Source: CAYGTS01 sp964352905 (GTDB lineage: Bacteria; Pseudomonadota; Gammaproteobacteria; JAHCLG01). From it: DNA of 8,168 nt. A program made the translations under genes and the position numbers. The stretch spans positions 1-8,168 of the forward strand of contig CAYGTS010000117.1 in assembly GCA_964352905.1 (NCBI GenBank). The letters are read 5' to 3'. Positions within the stretch are counted from its first letter, which is position 1; each line of letters opens with the position of its first letter. Below, piece after piece: positions 1 through 4,549 of this stretch. Below the pieces are notes generated by a model, which was given only the letters and a program-made list of their open reading frames with translations, did not search any database and had not been told where the DNA came from.

Positions 1-63
1 CCGTTTTTATCGCCAAATCTGAACGTTCTGGTAAATATAAAGCTAAAGGGGGTGAACAGATAC
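1..63 (+). mobile_element. Right end of an IS66-like MITE (copy A, truncated by window start)
   Basis: These bases match the right-hand end of the complete element at 2416-2593. Both carry the block CGCCAAAyCTGAACGTTC (here 11-28) followed by a GGTAAATwTA segment. The last 22 bases, GCTAAAGGGGGTGAACAGATAC, are nearly the same as the right end of the copy at 3965-4050. The terminal GTGAACAGATAC is a diverged form of the inverted end GTGAGTAGTTAC expected from the left ends. If the 8-bp duplication seen for the other copies holds, bases 64-71 (TGATAATG) are the target duplication and should recur just before the left end, outside the window. The element stops about 10 bases after the tex stop codon. 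No coding capacity is visible. Confidence 0.7.
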
Positions 64-73
64 TGATAATGGA

Positions 74-2353
74 TTATTTCACCTTATTAAACGCCGATAA
101 TAATTGATCGCCTAAATTATTCGCAATTTTAGGTTTTGCCGGTTGCGTTTTCTTATGATGCTTTGGTACGGATGTTTTCGCTTCTGGTTTGGCATTACTC
201 ACCGTTCTTGTACCGGGTTGTTGTTTCATCGTGAGTTGAATGCGTTTGCGATCAATATCAACTTCTAATACTTGCACTTGCACAATTTGTCCCACTTTAA
301 CCACAGTATGAATATCCTTGACAAATTGATCGCTCACCTCTGAAATATGAACCAAACCATCTTGATGAACACCAATATCTACAAATGCACCAAAATTAGC
401 CACGTTAGTAATCACACCTTGTAATTTCATGCCTTGCTTTAAATGATTTATAGTTTCAACGCCTTCTTTGAATTCAACGATGCTAAATTCAGGACGTGGA
501 TCACGACCCGGTTTTTTTAATTCGGCAAATATATCTTGCACGGTTGGCAAGCCGAATTGTTCATTCACAAATTGTTGTGGTTTTAATTCGTTAATTAAGC
601 CTTCATTGCCCATGATTTCTTTAATTGATAATTTGCTTTGCTGCAATATTTGATCAATAACGGGATAACTTTCAGGGTGAACAGCAGAGGCATCGAGTGG
701 ATTGTCACCATCAATAATGCGTAAAAAGCCAATTGCTTGTTCATAGGTTTTAGGCCCTAAACGTGGTACGCTTTTAATCGCTTCACGCGAAGTGAATCGC
801 CCATGTTGTTCGCGATAACTCACCAAGTTTGTGGCAATGGTTTCGTTTAAACCCGCAATGCTACTAAGTAATGGCACCGATGCCGTGTTAACATCCGCGC
901 CAACTGCGTTAACACAATCTTCTAAAACATCACTTAAACCACGCCCTAATTTGATTTGGTTAACGTCATGTTGATATTGCCCAACACCAATGGCTTTGGG
1001 ATCGATTTTAACTAATTCTGCCAGCGGATCTTGCAAGCGTCGCGCAATTGAAACCGCACCACGAAATGATACATCCAGCTCAGGGAATTCATTCGCTGCA
1101 AATTCAGATGCCGAATAAACAGATGCACCAGCTTCTGAAACAACGACTTTAGTTAAATTGAGTTCAGGATTCTTTTTAATGAGTTCCGCCACTAAGCGAT
1201 CGGTTTCGCGTGAGCCAGTACCATTACCAATACTAACTAATTGCGCTTTGAACTTTTTAGCTAATTCGGTTAAGACATGCAAGGATTGATCCCATTGGTT
1301 TTTTGGTACATGCGGGAAAATCGTGGTGTGAATGAGTAATTTACCGGTGCCATCAACAACCACAACTTTAACGCCGGTTCTTAAACCCGGATCAAGTCCA
1401 ATAACCGTTTTATTGCCCGCAGGAGCTGCCATTAATAAGTTGTGTAAATTATCTTTAAATACTTTAATCGCTTCGTCTTCAGCTTTTTCGCGCAAATCAC
1501 CCATTAAATCTAATTCGAGTTTTAAATGAAATTTAATTTTCCACGCTTTAATCACCGTTTGCCATAACCATGGATGTGAAGATTTAATGGCAAAGGTTTC
1601 TGCAATGCGTTCAATGCAATGTTGTTCATTTTGTTCAGATAAGGTTAACGCAAGACTTAAAATTTTTTCTTTGCGACCACGGAATAAAGCCAAAGCGCGA
1701 TGCGAGGGAATTTTATGCAGGGCTTCAGAAAATTCAAAATAATCTGCAAATTTTTGCCCTGCTTGCTCTTTATCTTTCATGACCTTGCTGGTTAGTACGC
1801 CATTTTTGAATGTAAATTCACGTAATTCACCTAATAGTTTGGCATTTTCAGCAAAGCTTTCCATGAGAATTTGTTGCGCGCCATCAAGTGCTTCAGCAAC
1901 CGTGGTAATGTTTTGATCGGGATTAAGGTATTTTTCAGCCAACGCATCAATCGCTAAATCTTGTTGCGTGATAATATGATCGGCTAGCGGCTGTAAACCC
2001 GCTTCAATCGCTATTTGTGCTTTGGTGCGGCGTTTTGGTTTATAGGGTAAATAAAGATCTTCTAAACTGGTTTTATTATCAGCATTAATAATTTGTTGTT
2101 TTAATTCTTTTGTTAATTTACCTTGTGACTCAATACTTTTTAGAATGGTATCGCGTCTTTCGGATAATTCGGTTAAATAGTGTAAGCGCTCCGTTAGTTG
2201 CCGCAGATCCGTATCACTTAGCCCCCCGGTCACTTCTTTACGATAGCGCGCGATGAAAGGAACAGTCGCACCTTCTTCAAGTAATTTAATCACCGCAGTG
2301 ATTTGTTCAGCGCGAAAGGAAAATTCGGTTGCAAGTGTTGTAATTAAATCCAC
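74..2353 (-). CDS. tex: Tex family transcription accessory / S1 RNA-binding protein
   Basis: This is a full-length Tex protein of 759 residues; the family is usually about 720-790. Tex is a conserved cytoplasmic nucleic-acid-binding protein implicated in transcription and in virulence gene expression in some pathogens (family knowledge). Domains in order: helical Tex N-terminal region about 1-310, with the typical ATVPFIARYRKEVTGGL at 29-45; a YqgF/RNase H-like domain from about 315, with GLDPGLRTG at 319-327; helix-hairpin-helix region about 488-548 (SVPRLGPKTYEQAIGFLR); S1 domain about 640-710 (GVITNVANFGAFVDIG, then DGLVHISE). A Lys/Pro-rich tail follows at 715-745. The start is GTG (2351-2353), preceded by GAGG five bases upstream; no better ATG start exists. 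The gene has its own promoter with a perfect TATAAT. It is bracketed by two same-orientation mobile elements (1-63 and 2416-2593). No intrinsic terminator is seen between the stop codon and copy A. Confidence 0.97.
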   Translation of the reverse strand: MDLITTLATEFSFRAEQITAVIKLLEEGATVPFIARYRKEVTGGLSDTDLRQLTERLHYLTELSERRDTILKSIESQGKLTKELKQQIINADNKTSLEDLYLPYKPKRRTKAQIAIEAGLQPLADHIITQQDLAIDALAEKYLNPDQNITTVAEALDGAQQILMESFAENAKLLGELREFTFKNGVLTSKVMKDKEQAGQKFADYFEFSEALHKIPSHRALALFRGRKEKILSLALTLSEQNEQHCIERIAETFAIKSSHPWLWQTVIKAWKIKFHLKLELDLMGDLREKAEDEAIKVFKDNLHNLLMAAPAGNKTVIGLDPGLRTGVKVVVVDGTGKLLIHTTIFPHVPKNQWDQSLHVLTELAKKFKAQLVSIGNGTGSRETDRLVAELIKKNPELNLTKVVVSEAGASVYSASEFAANEFPELDVSFRGAVSIARRLQDPLAELVKIDPKAIGVGQYQHDVNQIKLGRGLSDVLEDCVNAVGADVNTASVPLLSSIAGLNETIATNLVSYREQHGRFTSREAIKSVPRLGPKTYEQAIGFLRIIDGDNPLDASAVHPESYPVIDQILQQSKLSIKEIMGNEGLINELKPQQFVNEQFGLPTVQDIFAELKKPGRDPRPEFSIVEFKEGVETINHLKQGMKLQGVITNVANFGAFVDIGVHQDGLVHISEVSDQFVKDIHTVVKVGQIVQVQVLEVDIDRKRIQLTMKQQPGTRTVSNAKPEAKTSVPKHHKKTQPAKPKIANNLGDQLLSAFNKVK

Positions 2354-2386
2354 AAAAACCTCGATTAATTATTTTTGAAATAAGGC

Positions 2387-2415
2387 ATTATATCGATTGT
2401 TTTTGAAAAAGCGAG
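2387..2415 (-). promoter_or_regulatory. Probable sigma70 promoter of tex
   Basis: On the minus strand there is a perfect TATAAT -10 box at 2387-2392, about 33 bases before the GTG start, predicting a leader of about 27 nt. At a 17-base spacer the -35 position falls on 2410-2415 (CTCGCT), a poor match to TTGACA. Those six bases belong to the 8-bp target duplication of the element at 2416-2593, so the insertion sits exactly at the edge of the promoter. The -10 assignment is good; the -35 is weak. Confidence 0.6.
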
Positions 2416-2593
2416 GTAACTATTCACCATGTAGATGGGAACGCCCATATTTGAGCTAAAAACGGCGAAAATCTTTTATCGAAATGCTCATTTATTCACA
2501 TATAAACTGCGCTTTCTCAAAAAGATTTTTGTAGTTGTTCGCCAAACCTGAACGTTCTTGGTAAATTTACAATTAAACTTACTGAATAGTTAC
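2416..2593 (+). mobile_element. Complete 178-bp IS66-like MITE (copy B)
   Basis: The element starts GTAACTATTCA (2416-2426) and ends with its exact reverse complement TGAATAGTTAC (2583-2593), an 11-bp perfect terminal inverted repeat. It is flanked by a perfect 8-bp direct duplication AAAGCGAG (2408-2415 and 2594-2601). GTAA ends with 8-bp duplications are hallmarks of the IS66 family (established knowledge). With no open reading frame of useful size this is a non-autonomous derivative (inference). Internally it has a further inverted repeat (AAAATCTTTT versus AAAAGATTTT), so it could fold into a long hairpin. Its left part matches the copy at 8117-8168 and its right part the copy at 1-63. 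It lies between the terminator of the 2684-3088 gene and the tex promoter. Confidence 0.85.
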
Positions 2594-2604
2594 AAAGCGA
2601 GGGT

Positions 2605-2631
2605 AAAAAAGCGGCAAATTCTATTTGCCGC
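2605..2631 (-). terminator. Intrinsic terminator of the small secreted protein gene
   Basis: A perfect 9-bp stem GCGGCAAAT/ATTTGCCGC (2611-2619 and 2623-2631) has a 3-base loop. Read on the minus strand it is followed at once by six T residues (2605-2610). It lies about 50 bases downstream of the stop codon at 2684. The oriented T-run makes it a textbook terminator for minus-strand transcription. It is only 3 bases from the mobile-element target duplication. Confidence 0.88.
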
Positions 2632-2683
2632 ACTGTTTATTAATTAGAAGAGGCTTGCTAGTAATAAAAAAATTGGTAACTGC

Positions 2684-3088
2684 CTAATTAGGTGTTGTAG
2701 AAGGCGCAAATGTACCCTCACTTCCAACAGTAAATGAAACTCCGTTATCTTCTGATAGTTTCAATGGCACTTTTGAGACATAACCACCAAACCCGTCTTT
2801 CAAATTGCTAGGAACAACCGCAGGCGCCGCATGAATTATCACGGCAGTACCTACTGTAAAAGCAGTAATAGCACCTTTGCAAAAGCCTGAGCGCGGAGGA
2901 ATAGCACAAATGTACTGCTCACCCTGTTCTGGTTTTTTGGCATCCATCGCATAGAAATTAACGGTTGCGTTCTGATATTCTTTTGCACCATTAGTGATAT
3001 AAAAATTCACAGCCTGATCGGCAGCAAAGCTGTTAAGAGTAAAAAAACTCAAGCAAGATAAAAAGGCAACAACAACGAGTTTTTTCAT
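2684..3088 (-). CDS. Small secreted protein of unknown function
   Basis: This is a 134-residue protein that I do not recognise. It begins with a clear Sec signal peptide: MKK, a hydrophobic stretch at about 4-19, then SFA at 20-22, with cleavage most likely before AD at 23-24. The mature part is about 112 residues with alternating short hydrophobic stretches (VNFYIT, ATVNFYAMD, AVIIHAAPA, GVSFTVG), which suggests a mostly beta fold. Its only two cysteines, 61 and 70 (ICAIPPRSGFC), are spaced so they could form a disulfide loop in the periplasm. No lipobox and no membrane anchor beyond the signal are present. The ATG is preceded by AGGAG six bases upstream, supporting this start. It is a single-gene unit with a perfect terminator downstream (2605-2631). 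Its final location (periplasm or outside the cell) cannot be told from sequence alone. Confidence 0.85.
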   Translation of the reverse strand: MKKLVVVAFLSCLSFFTLNSFAADQAVNFYITNGAKEYQNATVNFYAMDAKKPEQGEQYICAIPPRSGFCKGAITAFTVGTAVIIHAAPAVVPSNLKDGFGGYVSKVPLKLSEDNGVSFTVGSEGTFAPSTTPN

Positions 3089-3139
3089 TTTACACTCCTA
3101 CTAAAATGGTTAAATGGGCGATTAAGGGCTTTCGGCTCC

Positions 3140-3216
3140 ATTATGCCAATTTTACACCCCTAGCCATAAATCTTAGCAGAAAAAGCTAAATACCCCTAGA
3201 GTAATTTGCAGTTCAA
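3140..3216 (-). promoter_or_regulatory. Probable promoter region of the small secreted protein gene, with paired 8-bp repeats
   Basis: Two -10-like hexamers are possible on the minus strand. CATAAT at 3140-3145 gives a leader of about 45 nt but has no good -35. TATTTA at 3187-3192 has TTGAAC (3211-3216) 18 bases upstream. The octamer ACCCCTAG occurs twice in direct orientation (3156-3163 and 3192-3199), 36 bases apart start to start, which would suit a dimeric regulator binding around the promoter. The choice between the two promoters is open. Confidence 0.35.
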
Positions 3217-3243
3217 GCAGCGTGAAAGTCGTGCGGCATTAAA

Positions 3244-3280
3244 CAGGTAAAAAAAAAGGAATGCCTAGGCATTCCTTTTT
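3244..3280 (-). terminator. Intrinsic terminator of the RRM protein gene
   Basis: A perfect palindrome at 3253-3280 has two 14-base arms (AAAAAGGAATGCCT and its complement) with no spacer bases, so the innermost pairs must open to form a loop. Read on the minus strand it runs into about nine T residues (complement of the A-run ending at 3257). It begins 17 bases after the stop codon at 3298. The plus-strand side also ends in five T residues, so it may stop transcription in both directions. Confidence 0.88.
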
Positions 3281-3297
3281 CAGTAAAACAATCAATT

Positions 3298-3624
3298 TTA
3301 CCATTGACGATCGGAATAGCCACCACGGCCAGTATCACGACCACCACCGCCACTGCGGCGACGATCACCGCCAGCACCAGCTTCTTTAGCAAAATTAACT
3401 TTCAATTTGCGACCTTGGTAATCTTGGCCATTTTGCGCTAAAGCATTTTGTGCTGTATTGCCATTTTCAAATGTGATAAAAGCAAATCCTTTAGAGCGTC
3501 CAGTGTCACGATCAGTAATCAATTTCAATTCATCGATCTTGCCGTATTGACCAAATAATGCTTGTAAATCATCGGAAGTTGTTTCGTAAGATAAGTTACC
3601 AACATATACTTTATTTTGGTTCAT
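3298..3624 (-). CDS. Small RRM-type RNA-binding protein with glycine/arginine-rich tail
   Basis: This is a 108-residue cytoplasmic protein with one RNA recognition motif (about 4-80) and a Gly/Arg-rich tail (82-108, SGGGGRDTGRGGYSDRQW). Both hallmark motifs are intact: RNP2 VYVGNL at 6-11 and RNP1 KGFAFITF at 45-52, with the aromatic residues that stack on RNA. Such glycine-rich RRM proteins in bacteria are small single-stranded RNA binders, often cold-responsive (family knowledge). The frame is open 29 codons further upstream to 3711, but ATG at 3622-3624 is preferred. It is preceded by GAGG with a 9-base spacer, and the RRM homology begins only four residues later; the extension has no such features. 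The gene has its own extended -10 promoter, an unusually long leader of about 100 nt, and a strong terminator. The target RNAs are not known. Confidence 0.95.
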   Translation of the reverse strand: MNQNKVYVGNLSYETTSDDLQALFGQYGKIDELKLITDRDTGRSKGFAFITFENGNTAQNALAQNGQDYQGRKLKVNFAKEAGAGGDRRRSGGGGRDTGRGGYSDRQW

Positions 3625-3728
3625 AGTAAAAAGCCTCATAAAAAATAAAAAAATCAGAATCTTGAAAAATGACGACATGGACGAAGACAAGGATCTCGAA
3701 CAGCAATACATTTAAGCAAAAATCTTCC
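3625..3728 (-). promoter_or_regulatory. Long 5' leader of the RRM gene
   Basis: The predicted start point near 3728 and the ATG at 3624 leave a leader of about 104 nt with a T-rich 3' half just before the GAGG ribosome site. Long leaders are typical of cold-shock-type genes and sometimes mediate temperature or autoregulatory control (established for other genes; inference here). The leader is open in frame with the gene, so an N-terminally extended product starting at 3711 is formally possible but poorly supported. Confidence 0.4.
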
Positions 3729-3734
3729 ACTGAT

Positions 3735-3763
3735 AGTATAGCAGGAATACTTAAGCTTTGGAA
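3735..3763 (-). promoter_or_regulatory. Extended -10 promoter of the RRM gene
   Basis: On the minus strand, TGCTATACT (3735-3743) combines a 5/6 match to TATAAT with the extended -10 TG dinucleotide. A weak -35 TTCCAA (3758-3763) stands at the ideal 17-base spacing. The predicted transcription start is near 3728. Immediately upstream (about 3772-3800) the minus strand carries GCAAA-type motifs repeated about every nine bases (GCAAAAGCA, GCAAATCTA, GCAAAATTG), which may bind a regulator. Confidence 0.65.
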
Positions 3764-3839
3764 CTAGTGCTCTTGCAATTTTGCTAGATTTGCTGCTTTT
3801 GCTCACTTAAGGGCAATTTCTGACCCAATTCGTCATAAC

Positions 3840-4066
3840 AATCTATACTCTTCGGCTTTCATGCGGCAACTTTGTTGTGCGCTTGTCTCGCGGCTCTTCG
3901 TATTACGTATACACGCAGCTAGCAGACCGCGCGCACGCCTTGCCGCAAAATGAAATCCTGTGAGGTAACTCACTCCGTAGCAGGGAACGTCCTGATCCCC
4001 GCTTATTAAGAGGACTGGCGTTTGGGCTAAAGGGGGTGAGCAGAAGATACCCTGTGGGTATAAATC
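3840..4066. repeat. Large imperfect palindrome, right arm split by MITE copy C
   Basis: The arms pair symmetrically about position 3906. Pairing blocks, outside in: TATAC 3844-3848 with GTATA 4058-4062; TTTCAT 3857-3862 with ATGAAA 3950-3955; GCGGCAA 3863-3869 with TTGCCGC 3940-3946; GTGCGC 3877-3882 with GCGCAC 3931-3936; TCT with AGA; GCT with AGC; GTAT 3900-3903 with ATAC 3909-3912. The outermost block pairs only if the element at 3965-4050 and one duplicated 8-mer are removed. The repeat would then be about 130 bp. No ORF or T-run is present. It could be a second, older mobile repeat, a cruciform-forming site or a structured RNA; the sequence does not decide. Confidence 0.65.
3965..4050 (+). 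mobile_element. Short 86-bp IS66-like MITE (copy C), nested in a palindrome
   Basis: The left end GTAACTCACTCCGTAGCAGG matches the copy at 8117-8168 apart from a 3-base deletion. The right end GGGCTAAAGGGGGTGAGCAG plus AAGATAC matches copy A at 1-63. Flanking 8-mers CCTGTGAG (3957-3964) and CCTGTGGG (4051-4058) agree at 7 of 8 positions, consistent with an aged target duplication. The interior is replaced or deleted relative to the 178-bp copy and contains a small GTCCT/AGGAC inverted repeat. It lies 16 bases downstream of the stop codon of the 124-aa gene. Confidence 0.78.
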
Positions 4067-4441
4067 TTAAGCCGCAGCAGCAGCAACAGGGCTTAAAGTA
4101 GGCATTCGTAGGCGATGAGCTAAGGCTAAATCACGTAATTCACGCAAATAACGCGCATAAGTATGTCTGTTTGATAATTGCTCAAATTGTTCTGATGACT
4201 TTACGGGCTGTGATCGTTTAAAAAATAAATACGATGTTTTTGTTACTTCATTGCGATAATTTTCAATGGCTGCATTCACTGATCCAATAAACCTATCAAG
4301 GGTAATTTTACTTTTTGTTAGCAGCACAGCTTGTGAGTGTAAGTCAAGCAGTGTATTTGCTCTTATCCATCCTTTGTCATGAGATCGGAAATAACTATCA
4401 GTGCAAAATTTACATTTCTGCAAAATAGCGCCATAAAACAT
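4067..4441 (-). CDS. Hypothetical 124-aa protein, possibly a C-terminal remnant
   Basis: I do not recognise this protein. It is soluble and basic with no signal peptide or membrane segment. Three parts can be seen: an N-terminal stretch with CKFC at 10-13; a helical middle (RANTLLDLHSQAVLLTKSK, then RFIGSVNAAIENYRNEVTK); and a second helical stretch (HTYARYLRELRDLALAHRL) ending in a poly-alanine tail (VAAAAA). The CxxC could bind metal but has no partner cysteines. The ATG has only a weak AAGG about ten bases upstream, and an in-frame TGA lies three codons before it, so the reading frame truly opens here. The short length, weak start and adjacent mobile DNA leave open that it is the surviving 3' part of a longer gene. 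It lies 102 bases downstream of the 689-aa gene on the same strand and might be co-transcribed with it. Confidence 0.55.
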   Translation of the reverse strand: MFYGAILQKCKFCTDSYFRSHDKGWIRANTLLDLHSQAVLLTKSKITLDRFIGSVNAAIENYRNEVTKTSYLFFKRSQPVKSSEQFEQLSNRHTYARYLRELRDLALAHRLRMPTLSPVAAAAA

Positions 4442-4532
4442 TATTGTTCAACCTTATCTTAAAAATATTGCAATAATATACCCAAAGCGATTAGAAAGTA
4501 GATCAACCTTGGGGCTTACCGTTAAACCTAGG

Positions 4533-4549
4533 GCGTAGGCTTGCTACGC
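4533..4549 (-). terminator. Weak hairpin at the 3' end of the 689-aa gene
   Basis: A 6-bp stem GCGTAG/CTACGC (4533-4538 and 4544-4549) with a 5-base loop overlaps the stop codon of the 689-aa gene. It lacks a proper T-run on the minus strand, so it is at best an inefficient terminator, and read-through into the 124-aa gene is plausible. Confidence 0.25.

Noticed and set aside
3625..3711. 29-codon in-frame N-terminal extension of the RRM protein
   Set aside because: The ATG at 3624 has a good GAGG site and RRM homology starts at once after it. The extension looks like leader sequence and lies downstream of a good promoter.
3840..3960. tRNA, rRNA or CRISPR content in the gene-free regions
   Set aside because: No cloverleaf with a T-loop GTTCRA pattern, no rRNA sequence and no regularly spaced direct repeats with unique spacers were seen anywhere in the window.
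4047..4061. Small hairpin ATACCC/GGGTAT
   Set aside because: It straddles the right junction of mobile element copy C, so it is best explained as an accident of the insertion.
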